Below are positions 8,383 to 17,375 of a stretch of DNA of 43,213 nt, piece after piece. Position 1 is the stretch's first letter. Each line of letters opens with the position of its first letter. Both the position numbers and the translations under genes were made by a program. Source of the DNA: Puniceicoccaceae bacterium (lineage in GTDB: Bacteria; Verrucomicrobiota; Verrucomicrobiia; Opitutales; JAFGAQ01); contig JBEGIR010000058.1 of NCBI GenBank assembly GCA_040224245.1, positions 1 through 43,213 of the forward strand. The letters are read 5' to 3'. Below the pieces are notes generated by a model, which had not been told where the DNA came from, made no database searches, and saw only the letters and a program-made list of their open reading frames with translations.

Positions 8383-9768
8383 TTACGGATTCTTCAGGCG
8401 CGCATCGGCTTCGGCCAGTTCCGCCTTCATGTCCGCAATTTCACTGGTGAAACGCTCACGCAGACGCGGCAGGCTCAGGCTGCGAAGTGCCACCAATGCC
8501 GCATTTTTCGGGTCAACCACAGTCGCTCCCGGAGTAGCCGATGGCATGAGCAGTGAGGAGTTGATGTTGACCATCAGATCGGTTCGGTCGGCAAAGGGAG
8601 GACAGCTGAAAACGGGGACCGACAGGTTTGCCGCCAAGGCACCGCCCAATCCGTTCGACCGCCCTGCAACCGCAATCACCGCAACCGGTTCGATGGATTG
8701 GTTCAGGTCGGCAGTGACTTCCGGCAGGCGTTCGCCGTTTTTGTGGGCAGAAACAACCCGAAGTTCACCGCGCACCTCATACTTCTCAATGATCGATTTC
8801 AGCTGCTTGCAGTGATCTACATCTCCCGGAGATCCCATGATGATGGCGATGTAGCCATCCTTGATGATCCCGGCCTTCACCAGATTGTGGTGCAATCGGG
8901 AGCGCACGTCATAGCGAGCAGCTTGCAGCGCCTGCCCCGTGATCATCTCATAGATCGCTTCATAGCGCCGCGTGGTTTCCGTAACCACCTCTTCGGGGAG
9001 GTCGAGCCGGTATTTGCCATCCACCTTGTTGTTGAGCAGATAGCTGCGCACGTATTCCTTGTCGAGCTGCTCTGCGCTGGCGGGTGCTTTCTCATAATCC
9101 TCACGCGACCAGAAGCGCGAAGAATCCGGCGTATGAATCTCATCAATCAGCACGAGATCCTCCCCGATCATGCCAAATTCATATTTCGTATCCACAAGGA
9201 TGATCCCACGCTCGGCGAGCATCTGGCTGCCACGCTCGAACAAGGCCAGTGCGGCCGCTTCCATCTTGCGGTAGATGGGTTCGGTCACCCATCCTTCTTC
9301 GAAGAGACCCTGCGGACTGATTTCACGGTCGTTCTTCTCCTTGGTTGTAGGAGTGACAATGGGATTCGGGAAGGCTTGATTGACCGTCATTCCATCCGGA
9401 ATTGCCACGCCCGACACTTCACGACGACCGCTCTGGTATCCGCGCCAGGCCGAACCAGTCAAATACCCACGCACAATCATCTCGACCGGAAACGGACGTG
9501 CCTCCATCACCAATGAGGCCTGCGGATCCACACACTTGATGAAATGGTTGTCAATGATGTCCCTCGTATTCTCAAACCAGTAGGCAGCCAGCGAATTGAG
9601 CACCGCTCCTTTCCCGGGAATCGGGGTGTTGAGCACAAAGTCAAAGCTCGAAATGCGATCCGTCGCAACGATGAGTCGACTGGATGCATCCACTCGGAAA
9701 CTTTCGCGGACTTTGCCGGAGTGGATTTTGTGGAGTTGCGGAGTTCTTACGTTTGTCAGGCAGTTCAT
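8383..9768 (-). CDS. PurC-PurE fusion: SAICAR synthase with AIR carboxylase domain
   Basis: The 461-residue protein joins two steps of purine synthesis. Residues 1 to about 295 are SAICAR synthase (PurC, ATP-dependent joining of aspartate to CAIR): SGKVRESF, ATDRISSFDFVL, MIVRGYLTGSAWRGY, DTKYEFG and LIDEIHTPDSSRFW are present. From about residue 305 a PurE domain follows: IIMGSPGDVDHCKQL, RVVSAHK, AVAGRSNGLGGALA and FSCPP. The SAHK and AGRSNGLGG motifs and the PurC-first order resemble animal PAICS (class II PurE, which carboxylates AIR directly with CO2) more than ordinary bacterial PurE, which needs PurK. ATG 9768 gives a normal PurC N-terminus (NCLTNVRTPQLHKIHSGKVR); the 29 residues of the longer frame have no family match. 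No other pur gene is adjacent, but purH lies about 30 kb away in this window. Confidence 0.93.
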   Translation of the reverse strand: MNCLTNVRTPQLHKIHSGKVRESFRVDASSRLIVATDRISSFDFVLNTPIPGKGAVLNSLAAYWFENTRDIIDNHFIKCVDPQASLVMEARPFPVEMIVRGYLTGSAWRGYQSGRREVSGVAIPDGMTVNQAFPNPIVTPTTKEKNDREISPQGLFEEGWVTEPIYRKMEAAALALFERGSQMLAERGIILVDTKYEFGMIGEDLVLIDEIHTPDSSRFWSREDYEKAPASAEQLDKEYVRSYLLNNKVDGKYRLDLPEEVVTETTRRYEAIYEMITGQALQAARYDVRSRLHHNLVKAGIIKDGYIAIIMGSPGDVDHCKQLKSIIEKYEVRGELRVVSAHKNGERLPEVTADLNQSIEPVAVIAVAGRSNGLGGALAANLSVPVFSCPPFADRTDLMVNINSSLLMPSATPGATVVDPKNAALVALRSLSLPRLRERFTSEIADMKAELAEADARLKNP

Positions 9769-9921
9769 GATGGATGCGGGGTCAGGTGCTTGAATGGGTT
9801 TATTGCAGATCTCTGCGGGCAACCGTTCGGGTGACACACGGAAAACCAAGGTCATCCCCGCACGCTGTCAAAACGAAAAACGGGCCTGACTCATGAATTC
9901 CGCAAAACTGGAGACTGCGGA

Positions 9922-10452
9922 TCATGGATTACCCGCATCCTCCTGGCGCAACTGTTCGATCAGGTGCTGTTGTTCACGGATCAGGTCCTCTTTCAAAATC
10001 AGGTCCGTGAGGTCTTCGATGATCAGCAGCACATAGGGGTCCTGATTGAACCTCACACGGCGCGTAGAGAACTGCAGGTACTTGCGAACTTTGGTACCAT
10101 CGCGACGCAAAAATTCCCGCTGCAGCCTGTTTTTGTAGAATTCCACGCCCTCGCAGTAGGTCAGGATCGCTGCCTTCCGCAGCTCACAATTACAGCACTG
10201 ATCGGCCTCCCCACACTCCTGCTGCTGTTCGATAGGGTTTGCACAGCCTATCGCATTCCCGCATTTCTGATAAAGCAAATACTCCTCCGGTGCACTCGAG
10301 AACATGGTGCGCAGGGAATCGTTGAACGCCTGCAGTCGCATGTCCTTGTCGAGCAACAACACGGCACTGCTGATGCTGTTGAGCACTTTGTTGAGAAAAT
10401 CCGGAGAACCGCGGAGGTAGTTGAAGGAGGTGTTTTCGGATGAGATGTCCAT
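9922..10452 (-). CDS. Small stand-alone PAS domain protein with cysteine cluster
   Basis: This is a 176-residue protein starting at ATG 10452 (MDISSENTSF); a longer frame from 10494 is possible. Residues of about 20-150 form one PAS domain (FLNKVLNSISSAVLLLDKDMR, then FNDSLRTMF), ending in a helical linker rich in Glu and Gln (LIREQQHLIEQL). The PAS core carries a dense cysteine group (CGNAIGC, then ECGEADQCCNC, then TYC), a pattern known from PAS domains of many sensor kinases and possibly binding metal or sensing redox. There is no kinase, GGDEF, HTH or other output domain, so it may act by protein contact or be a regulatory subunit. The kinase at 5071-8181 has a comparable cysteine-bearing PAS domain. 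It is the upstream neighbour of the PurC-PurE gene, with a 153-base gap. Confidence 0.8.
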   Translation of the reverse strand: MDISSENTSFNYLRGSPDFLNKVLNSISSAVLLLDKDMRLQAFNDSLRTMFSSAPEEYLLYQKCGNAIGCANPIEQQQECGEADQCCNCELRKAAILTYCEGVEFYKNRLQREFLRRDGTKVRKYLQFSTRRVRFNQDPYVLLIIEDLTDLILKEDLIREQQHLIEQLRQEDAGNP

Positions 10453-10804
10453 GAGCGCGGAGAGTCGTACCCGCCAACAGGCCCGGGACTCCATCCACCT
10501 GGAGTCACAACCGGATGAAGATTTTGCGGGAATGCTGCGTTTAATAAACCCGATAAATAAGAAACGTCAACTGCCCACCCTTTCAAGCATTCTTTCGCGC
10601 ATACCGGGTAGCGGAAAAGAAGTACGACGCTGCAGTTGAAGTGGGTTTATCCCTGGGGTCTGGTAGGTGCGAGGGAGAAATGCCAGGAGCTTCCCGCACT
10701 CATTCATTTCACAGGAGCAGGCTGACGCATGCTCAGTGTGGCAGGCTGCCCACCATGCCAAACCGCACTCGCTTTCCCAAGTCTGCCAACCGGACTCACC
10801 AAGC
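10453..10804. other. Intergenic, no gene seen
   Basis: About 350 bases between the PAS protein start and the end of the ArsR gene. All frames here give only short, composition-driven products, and no tRNA or riboswitch pattern was recognised. It presumably contains the promoter of the minus-strand PAS gene. Confidence 0.5.
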
Positions 10805-11158
10805 TCAGTCCGTCCGGCAATACAGGTCGTGAAGCAAGGAGAGAATGCGCGATACATCCTCACGTGCCACTCGATAAAAAACCGCCTGTTTTTCCTTGCG
10901 AGTCTCCACAAGTCCGATCAATCGCAGCCGCGCCAAGTGCTGGGAGAGTGCGGACTGACTCAAATCCAGACGCTCCTGCAATGCACTCACGGACAGTTCG
11001 CCGCACTGCACCAGATGACAAAGGATGTGCAGACGCTGAGGGTTGCTCAACGCGCTCAGGGTGGTCGTTGCTAGGGTGATACCGGCTGCGTCCGGAACAC
11101 TTACATTTTGTATATTATTATTTTCTAATATACTACTTGACTTTGGCAACTCACTCAT
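10805..11158 (-). CDS. ArsR-family repressor, SqrR/BigR-like, probable thiol sensor
   Basis: This is a 117-residue winged-helix regulator. The domain begins at LSALSNPQRLHILCHLVQCGELS, and the recognition region is LSQSALSQHLARLRLIGLVETR followed by a wing with AVFYRVA. Cysteines (numbered from ATG 11158) are at 47, 52 and 114; the last is in the C-terminal helix (LLHDLYC). A cysteine in the alpha-2 region paired with one near the end of the last helix is the hallmark of the BigR/SqrR/YgaV branch, which senses persulfide or oxidants rather than metal. The CxC metal motif of classical ArsR is absent. It is divergently transcribed from a DUF2892 gene and an RND pump and probably represses them. 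ATG 11158 is used; ATG 11173 is possible. The first 25 codons are AT-rich and overlap a perfect inverted repeat that could be an operator. Confidence 0.9.
   Translation of the reverse strand: MSELPKSSSILENNNIQNVSVPDAAGITLATTTLSALSNPQRLHILCHLVQCGELSVSALQERLDLSQSALSQHLARLRLIGLVETRKEKQAVFYRVAREDVSRILSLLHDLYCRTD
11110..11133. promoter_or_regulatory. Candidate ArsR operator: inverted repeat GTATATTA-N8-TAATATAC
   Basis: Perfect 8-base arms at 11110-11117 and 11126-11133 with an 8-base spacer, in an AT-rich patch inside the first codons of the repressor gene. Size and symmetry fit a dimeric winged-helix regulator. No experiment supports it, and its position within the coding region argues for caution. 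Confidence 0.4.
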
Positions 11159-11171
11159 TTTTATTAGCAAC

Positions 11172-11184
11172 AACTAATTTAGTT
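11172..11184. promoter_or_regulatory. Candidate operator palindrome AACTAA-T-TTAGTT
   Basis: A perfect odd palindrome (6-base arms, one central base) in the 78-base AT-rich space between the divergent ArsR and DUF2892 starts. It is well placed to cover promoters in both directions. It is a candidate repressor site only; no clear -35/-10 pair could be assigned. Confidence 0.4.
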
Positions 11185-11236
11185 AAATTTGATAATCAAC
11201 TCAAAATCTTACTCAACCATCACATTCTCAACAACC

Positions 11237-11452
11237 ATGAACATCGACCGTGCCGTAATGATTTTTGCCGGAAGCGTTATTCTACTCAGCCTTCTGCTCG
11301 CCCACTTCGTCAGCCCCTGGTGGCTGTGGCTCACCGCCTTCGCCGGTGTCAACATGATCCAGTCCGCCTTCACCGGCTTTTGCCCGCCCGCGATGCTGTT
11401 TCGAAAGCTGGGCATGAAGGGCGGGTGTGCGTTCAGGGGTAAGGAAAACTAA
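11237..11452 (+). CDS. DUF2892 small membrane protein
   Basis: This 71-residue protein starts at ATG 11237 (MNIDRAVMIFAGSVILLSLL). Two hydrophobic segments (about 6-24 and 28-46) are followed by GFCPPAMLFRKLGMKGGC. It is the DUF2892 fold, which forms the membrane part of the rhodanese YgaP; here it stands alone without a rhodanese domain. Cysteines in GFCPP and GGCAF are near the membrane interface. In other bacteria such genes go with YgaV/BigR-type repressors and sulfur handling, which matches the regulator next door. It is the first gene of the rightward operon leading to the RND pump, 121 bases before tolC. A longer reading from 11189 is less likely because it runs through the operator region. 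Confidence 0.85.
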   Translation: MNIDRAVMIFAGSVILLSLLLAHFVSPWWLWLTAFAGVNMIQSAFTGFCPPAMLFRKLGMKGGCAFRGKEN

Positions 11453-11573
11453 TCCACCTCATAACGCCCCATTCAAACGCTCGCACACGTTGGACGACCT
11501 GCGCGCATCCCTGCATTTTAGCAAATCCCCCGAAGACTGAGCCGGGGCTTTCTGCCTTCGCCATACCACCACC

Positions 11574-12866
11574 ATGAAACCACGATTCTTCCTTCCGCTT
11601 GTCGCACTCGGAATGCTTCAACTCCAGGCCTCCTGGACCCTGGAGCACACGGTGAGCTACGCGCTTGAGCACAATCCCGATCTCCAGATCGCATCCGAAT
11701 CCATTGAGGCGGCTGCAGCCAAAATTGAGCAGGCACGCTCCGCCTATCGGCCTCAGATACAGATCGAGTCAAGCTACACACGCACCAACCTTCCGCTGCA
11801 TGCGTTCGGTTCGATTCTCAATCAGGGAGTGTTTGATTTTGGCTTGGATTTCAACGACCCCGGCGAGGTTGACAATCTGAATGTCACAGGCTCCGTCGCC
11901 CTTTCCCTCTATGAGGGTGGAGCACGCGGTGCCCGGCTCAAAGCGGCAGAGCATTCCTTTCTCGCATCGGAACATCAGCGCCAGGCCGTGCGACAGCAAA
12001 TCACCTTTGCCGTGATTCAGGCTTGGAATCAGATCATCCAGGCCAAGGAGTTTGTCGCCAGTCAGCGCAGCAATCTCCACGCATTTGAAACCAGTCTGGA
12101 GATCGCACAGCAACAGTTCGACGCCGGAAAATTTCTCAAAATCGAGGTCCTTAACCTGGAAGTCCAGGTCGCCCGGGCACGTGAGGGTCTGCTCAACGCA
12201 GAGCATCGCCTCGAGCTGGCCCGTGAAGCTCTGCTCAACCTGATGGGCAGTGACGACTCCTCGCTGCTGGATCACATCGACCCCACCGCAGAGGCGGCAG
12301 CCACTGACACCGACACCGCAGCACTCGAGCCACAGACTCGACCCGAGCTCGAAGCCATGCAGGCCCGGGTGAGCGCAGCCGAGCGCAACCTGCGCGCGGT
12401 GGAAGCGGGCAAGGCTCCAACAATTCAGGCATTTGCAAACTATCAGCTCAACCAGGGTTACGAACTCGATGGGGACGGAAACCACTGGATGGCGGGAATC
12501 TCTCTCAACTACAACCTCTACAGCGGTGGCCTTCGTGAAAACCGCATCCGCGAAGCCAAAGCCCTCCTGCGCCAGGCCAGCAGTCAGCTGCGCAAACTCG
12601 AACTCAGCATCGAACTCGATCAGCGCAATGCGCTCATCGCCTGGCGCAATGCTGTGGAAGCAGCCCAGGTCACTTCCAAAATGGTCGAAAGCGCCGAGGA
12701 GAGTGCGTCACTCTCCCGCAGTCGTTTTGAATCCGGTGTCATTCTCTCGTCCGAGTTAATCGACGTGGAAAACCGTCTCACCGAAGCCCGCATGCACCGC
12801 GCCTACGCCATCAGCCAGGTTGCCATTGCCAAGGCAAATCTCAACCGCGCCTACGGTTATCTCTGA
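11574..12866 (+). CDS. TolC-family outer membrane efflux channel
   Basis: The 430-residue protein begins with a signal peptide (residues 1 to about 19, ending QLQAS), then two repeats of the outer-membrane efflux protein fold with long heptad helices. Recognisable blocks are YALEHNPDLQIA near the start, VALSLYEGGARGARLKAA, the mirrored ISLNYNLYSGGLRENRI in the second half, and a final LNRAYGYL. It is the channel through which the pump discharges across the outer membrane, which also implies a Gram-negative envelope. It is followed by the membrane fusion protein 37 bases downstream and then by the RND transporter, giving a complete tripartite operon under the divergent ArsR regulator. No Shine-Dalgarno sequence precedes the ATG (CATACCACCACC). 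Confidence 0.93.
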   Translation: MKPRFFLPLVALGMLQLQASWTLEHTVSYALEHNPDLQIASESIEAAAAKIEQARSAYRPQIQIESSYTRTNLPLHAFGSILNQGVFDFGLDFNDPGEVDNLNVTGSVALSLYEGGARGARLKAAEHSFLASEHQRQAVRQQITFAVIQAWNQIIQAKEFVASQRSNLHAFETSLEIAQQQFDAGKFLKIEVLNLEVQVARAREGLLNAEHRLELAREALLNLMGSDDSSLLDHIDPTAEAAATDTDTAALEPQTRPELEAMQARVSAAERNLRAVEAGKAPTIQAFANYQLNQGYELDGDGNHWMAGISLNYNLYSGGLRENRIREAKALLRQASSQLRKLELSIELDQRNALIAWRNAVEAAQVTSKMVESAEESASLSRSRFESGVILSSELIDVENRLTEARMHRAYAISQVAIAKANLNRAYGYL

Positions 12867-12903
12867 ACTTGGATTCCCATATACCCTTCAGCCCTTTACC
12901 AAC

Positions 12904-13938
12904 ATGAAAACTTCGCAAAAAACGTTCACGCTGCTCTCCCTGACTTCACTGGCTGCCCTGCTCTCCAGCTGCAGCAGCGGACACGACACCCAACACGAAA
13001 AGACCCATTCCCAGCGGGAACCGGTTTCCATCCGCACGACCATTTCCAAAGTTGAAACGGTGCGCCTCGTCAGCGAAACCACGGGCACGATCCGCGCCCG
13101 GAACCGCGCTTCCATCGCACCCAAGGTGACTGGAGAAATCGCGGCAATCCATGTCGTTACCGGTCAGAAGGTCAGTCGCCAGGAACTGCTCGTCAACATC
13201 TCTGCACTGGAGATCACTTCCAAACTGCAATCCGCTCAGGCCAATGTCGACAAGGTGCGTCGCGATCTGCTCCGGGAGGAGGACTTGCTTGTCTCGGGTG
13301 CCAGCACTCCAGAGCTGGTCAACGATCTGCGCGATCAGCTGCGCATCGCCGAGGCCATGGCCTCAGAAGCGCAAACCATGCTGTCCTATACCGAAATCCG
13401 GGCACCTTTTGATGGATACATCACCCGAAAATACGCCCATGAGGGCGACCTGGCCATGCCAGGCCAACCACTGCTCGAAATTGAGGATCTCACATCCCTG
13501 CGCGTCGAAGCCGATCTGCCCGAGATCCTCGGAGTGCAGGTGGAGCTTGGCATGCAGCTCGAAATCGAAGTGACCGGGCTTGACCCCACACTGACCGGCA
13601 CCGTCGAAGAAATTGCACCTGCAGCCGATCCGCGCTCCCGCACGTTTCCTGTGAAAATCTCGCTGCCCGCAAACGATGCCGTGCGTTCGGGTCAATTTGC
13701 CAAGGTGCACATCCCCACCCGCGAAGTACAGGCCGTGCTGGTGGATCACGAAGCAATCGACCGTTGGGGACAAATGGAACGTGTGTTTGTAGTGGAGGAG
13801 GGTCACCTGCGCATGCGCATTGTGAAGACCAGTGCACGTCACGGGGATCAGATTGAAGTGATCTCAGGACTACAGGGAGGAGAATCCCTGGCCATCCGGG
13901 TGGACGCTCCCTTGTTTGACGGCAGTCCCGTTCGCTAA
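12904..13938 (+). CDS. RND efflux periplasmic adaptor (membrane fusion protein)
   Basis: This 344-residue lipoprotein starts at ATG 12904. The signal sequence ends in a lipobox-like ALLSSC (Cys23), so it should be anchored by lipid in the periplasm. The adaptor fold is present: beta-barrel start, lipoyl half-motifs ([26 protein letters not shown]), a helical hairpin ([14 protein letters not shown]... to QTMLS), the second lipoyl half ([29 protein letters not shown]) and the membrane-proximal domain. The usual long hairpin is rather short. It bridges the TolC channel and the RND pump encoded on either side; the RND start is 23 bases downstream. The frame opens further upstream at 12820, but that would remove the lipoprotein signal and overlap tolC. 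Confidence 0.93.
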   Translation: MKTSQKTFTLLSLTSLAALLSSCSSGHDTQHEKTHSQREPVSIRTTISKVETVRLVSETTGTIRARNRASIAPKVTGEIAAIHVVTGQKVSRQELLVNISALEITSKLQSAQANVDKVRRDLLREEDLLVSGASTPELVNDLRDQLRIAEAMASEAQTMLSYTEIRAPFDGYITRKYAHEGDLAMPGQPLLEIEDLTSLRVEADLPEILGVQVELGMQLEIEVTGLDPTLTGTVEEIAPAADPRSRTFPVKISLPANDAVRSGQFAKVHIPTREVQAVLVDHEAIDRWGQMERVFVVEEGHLRMRIVKTSARHGDQIEVISGLQGGESLAIRVDAPLFDGSPVR

Positions 13939-13961
13939 CCCAGTCCGAAGCACATTTTGTC

Positions 13962-16900
13962 ATGCATACACAAAACAGCAAATCCAGGGCTTTCTGCGCC
14001 GCCGGGCGAATCGCCTCGATGTTCATCGATTCGCGGCTGACCCCTATTGCCATCATTGCATCCATCCTCATGGGCGTGTTTGCGGTGATGATGCTTCCCC
14101 GCGAAGAGGAACCGCAAATCAAGGTGCCCATGGTGGACGTGATGGTCCAGATGCCCGGAGCCAATGTGCAGGAGGTGGAGAAACGTGTCACTTCCCCGAT
14201 GGAAAAATTGCTTTGGGAAATCCCTGGCGTAGAATACGTCTATTCCACCTCCATGCCGGGAGCATCCATGGTCATCGTGCGTTTTGAGGTCGGTTCCGAT
14301 CTCGAGGCGAGCCTCATCAAGCTCAACCAGAAACTCGAAACCAATTTTGACCGCATCCCCAAAGGAGTCAGTCCACCCCTGATCAAGCCTCACACCATTG
14401 ATGATGTGCCCATCGCATCCCTCACACTGCATGGCGAGAACTACGATCACTACACCTTGCGCCGGGTCGCAGCGATGCTTGAGGATCAGATCAAGCGCAT
14501 TGATGATGTCTCAGAAACACGCATCATCGGTGGCAACCGTCGGCAGGTGCGGGTGATGCTCGATCCCGCACGCCTGGCCTCCCGCAATCTCAGTCCACAG
14601 GAGCTGGTACAGCGCTTGCAGGCCAGTAACCAGCAGTCCCATTCCGGTTCTCTGGTTGCGGCTGATGAGGTGGTCCTGATGCAGACAGGGCATTTTTACC
14701 AGTCGACCCGCGAAGTGGAGCGCACCGTGGTCGGCGTATTTGGGGACAAACCCGTCTACCTCGAGGAGGTCGCAAGCGTCATCGATGGTCCCGAAGAACC
14801 CAGGGACTATGTGCTGCATGGGACTGCCGATTCCGTCGAACCCGCCGTCACGATTTCCATCGCCAAGCGTCCGGGTGCCAATGCCGTCTGGGTGGTGAAA
14901 AGCATCGTGGAAAAGGTCGACTCGCTCAAGGGAGACCTCATTCCGCTCGACATGGAGGTCACGCTGACACGTGACTACGGAGAGACCGCAGCCGAAAAAT
15001 CGAACGAGCTGCTGCTGCACATGGGCATCGCTGTTTTTGGAGTGGCCGTGCTCATCCTCTTTTTTCTCGGATGGCGGGAATCCATCGTCGTTCTGCTCGC
15101 GATCCCGTCAACACTCGCACTGACCCTGCTCGTGTTCTACCTGTATGGCTACACACTCAACCGCATCACGCTGTTCGCACTGATTTTTTCCATTGGGATT
15201 CTCGTGGATGATGCCATCGTCGTCGTCGAAAACATCGTGCGCCATGTGCGCATGCCCAGCTCGCGCAACAAACCCATTCTGGAAATTGCGCTCGAGGCCG
15301 TTGACGAGGTGGGGAACCCGACCATCCTCGCCACATGGGCCGTCATCGCGGCCATTCTGCCGATGGCCTTCGTCGGAGGCTTGATGGGACCCTACATGCG
15401 GCCCATTCCAATCGGTGCCTCCGCTGCGATGTTTTTCAGCATGATCATCGCATTCTCCGTCACCCCCTGGGCGGCGGTCAAGGTGCTCGGTCGTCACCTT
15501 AGTTCGCAGAAGGGACAGTCCGACTCCGCTGACGGTGAGGATCACGCCCCGGATGACTGGTCCACACGCCTCTACCATCGGGTGATGGATCCCCTGCTTG
15601 CAAAGCCGGTATGGCGCTGGTCCTTCCTAGGCGTCATCACCCTGCTGCTGCTCGGTGCCATGTCCATGGTCGGCACGGGTATGGTCACGCTCAAGATGTT
15701 GCCATTTGACAACAAGAGTGAGTTTCAAATCATCCTCAACAGTCCGGAAGGCACCACGCTGGAGCAAACCGCAGCTGTGGCCAAAGAAATCGCCGATGCC
15801 ATCAAAAATGAACCGGAGGTGGTCAACTATCAAATCTACGCTGGCACCGCTGCCCCTTTCAATTTCAACGGTCTGGTACGCCACTACTTCGCCCGATCCG
15901 GTCCAACCGTAGCCGATATTCAGGTCAACCTGTCCGCAAAACACCACCGCAAGCAGCAGAGCCACGACATCGCCACACGGATTCGACCCGCAGTGGAGGC
16001 CGTAGCCAGCAAACACGGCATCGCTGTGGCCATCGCAGAAGTTCCACCGGGACCTCCAGTACTGCAAACCCTCGTCGCCGAGATCTACGGTCCCAGCCAC
16101 GAATCGCGCGTGGCCCTTGCCAGCGAGGTGAAGCGCATTCTTGAGGAAGAAACAGGCGTGGTCGATGTCGACTGGTATGTCGAATCTGCCCAGCGCAAGC
16201 TCGAGTTCGTCATCCACAAGGAAAAGGCCGCACAGAACGGAATTTCCCAACAGGACCTCACCCAGACCCTGCAACTGGCCACCAGTGGATACCCGGCCGA
16301 TCTACTGCACCTGCCGTCAGAACAGGAGGATGTTCAGATCATATTCGAGCTGCCCAGGGATCAGCGTTCACGCGCACACGATCTGCTCAACCTCCAGATC
16401 CGCTCGAGCCAGCATCCACAGTCACCGCTGGTGCCGGTCAGCGAACTCGTGGAGATTCGCGAGTCCTGGACCGAATCCTACCGTTACCATAAAAACCTGA
16501 AACCCGTGATCTATGTCACAGCGGATGTGTCCGGTGGTTCCGAAAGCCCGGCCTACTCCATCTTTTCCATCAATGAGCGACTCAAGGAATTGAGCGCAAA
16601 AGATTTTGGCGGAACCGGTGACGCCATCCAGCTGTATAACCTCAACCACCCCTTCAGTGAGTCCGAACCCAGTATCAAATGGGACGGGGAGTGGCACATC
16701 ACGCTGGAGGTCTTTCGCGACCTTGGCATCGCGTTCGCGATTGTGCTCATCCTCATCTACATGCTCATGGTTGGCTGGTTCAAGAACTACCTCACCCCAC
16801 TGGTCGTCATGGTCGCGATACCGTTCTCACTGGTGGGCATTCTACCCGCCCACTGGGCGATGGGAGCCTATTTCACCGCCACTTCCATGATCGGATTCAT

Positions 16901-17195
16901 GGCCGGAGCTGGCATCGTCGTGCGCAATTCGATCATTCTCGTCGACTTCATTGAGCTGCGCATGCAGCACGGACTTCCGCTGGCCGAAGCCGTGGTGGAA
17001 GCTGGTGCGATTCGCTTCCGACCGATGTTGTTGACCGCGCTTGCAGTGGTCGTCGGCGCAAGTGTCATTCTTGCCGACCCGATTTTCCAGGGACTGGCCA
17101 TCTCCCTGATGTTTGGGGAAATTGCCTCGCTGCTAATCAGCCGCATGGCGGTTCCGGTAATCTATTTCATGGTGAATCGCAAGGGTCATGCGTGA
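13962..17195 (+). CDS. RND efflux pump, inner membrane permease (AcrB/HAE1-like)
   Basis: This 1077-residue permease has the full RND plan: first membrane helix near residue 25-40, a large periplasmic loop, TM2-6 around 345-490, a second loop, and TM8-12 at the end (about 905-1072). TM4 carries the proton-relay aspartate pair ([16 protein letters not shown]), as in AcrB-type drug pumps, rather than the charged pattern of metal-exporting Cus[16 protein letters not shown] at the start of the porter domain is typical of a branch often found beside ArsR and DUF2892 genes. It is driven by the proton gradient and works with the adaptor and TolC just upstream. The substrate is unknown; the SqrR-like regulator suggests a reactive sulfur species, electrophile or thiol-linked toxicant, as inference only. 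Confidence 0.93.
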   Translation: MHTQNSKSRAFCAAGRIASMFIDSRLTPIAIIASILMGVFAVMMLPREEEPQIKVPMVDVMVQMPGANVQEVEKRVTSPMEKLLWEIPGVEYVYSTSMPGASMVIVRFEVGSDLEASLIKLNQKLETNFDRIPKGVSPPLIKPHTIDDVPIASLTLHGENYDHYTLRRVAAMLEDQIKRIDDVSETRIIGGNRRQVRVMLDPARLASRNLSPQELVQRLQASNQQSHSGSLVAADEVVLMQTGHFYQSTREVERTVVGVFGDKPVYLEEVASVIDGPEEPRDYVLHGTADSVEPAVTISIAKRPGANAVWVVKSIVEKVDSLKGDLIPLDMEVTLTRDYGETAAEKSNELLLHMGIAVFGVAVLILFFLGWRESIVVLLAIPSTLALTLLVFYLYGYTLNRITLFALIFSIGILVDDAIVVVENIVRHVRMPSSRNKPILEIALEAVDEVGNPTILATWAVIAAILPMAFVGGLMGPYMRPIPIGASAAMFFSMIIAFSVTPWAAVKVLGRHLSSQKGQSDSADGEDHAPDDWSTRLYHRVMDPLLAKPVWRWSFLGVITLLLLGAMSMVGTGMVTLKMLPFDNKSEFQIILNSPEGTTLEQTAAVAKEIADAIKNEPEVVNYQIYAGTAAPFNFNGLVRHYFARSGPTVADIQVNLSAKHHRKQQSHDIATRIRPAVEAVASKHGIAVAIAEVPPGPPVLQTLVAEIYGPSHESRVALASEVKRILEEETGVVDVDWYVESAQRKLEFVIHKEKAAQNGISQQDLTQTLQLATSGYPADLLHLPSEQEDVQIIFELPRDQRSRAHDLLNLQIRSSQHPQSPLVPVSELVEIRESWTESYRYHKNLKPVIYVTADVSGGSESPAYSIFSINERLKELSAKDFGGTGDAIQLYNLNHPFSESEPSIKWDGEWHITLEVFRDLGIAFAIVLILIYMLMVGWFKNYLTPLVVMVAIPFSLVGILPAHWAMGAYFTATSMIGFMAGAGIVVRNSIILVDFIELRMQHGLPLAEAVVEAGAIRFRPMLLTALAVVVGASVILADPIFQGLAISLMFGEIASLLISRMAVPVIYFMVNRKGHA

Positions 17196-17227
17196 CCTGG
17201 CGATCCCGTGTGATGTGATGATGTGAA

Positions 17228-17256
17228 GGCACCGGTCCGATGGAGGGATCGGTGCC
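17228..17256 (+). terminator. Hairpin after the RND operon
   Basis: An 11-bp stem (GGCACCGGTCC with GGATCGGTGCC, one G-U pair) and a 7-base loop, 33 bases after the permease stop. No T-tract follows, so termination is inferred from stem strength and position. Confidence 0.6.
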
Positions 17257-17375
17257 GATTCGCAACTCCCTTGCCTGCTCATTCGATGTGTTCACAGGCA
17301 GCATCCGAACGGCTTTCTGGACTGTAGCTGAGTTTCGGCTTTTCATTTCTCCAAATTCAACTTAACTACTAAGGC

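Noticed and set aside
8698-9516. 272-codon plus-strand frame opposite purC-purE
   Set aside because: Antisense shadow of a firmly identified gene.
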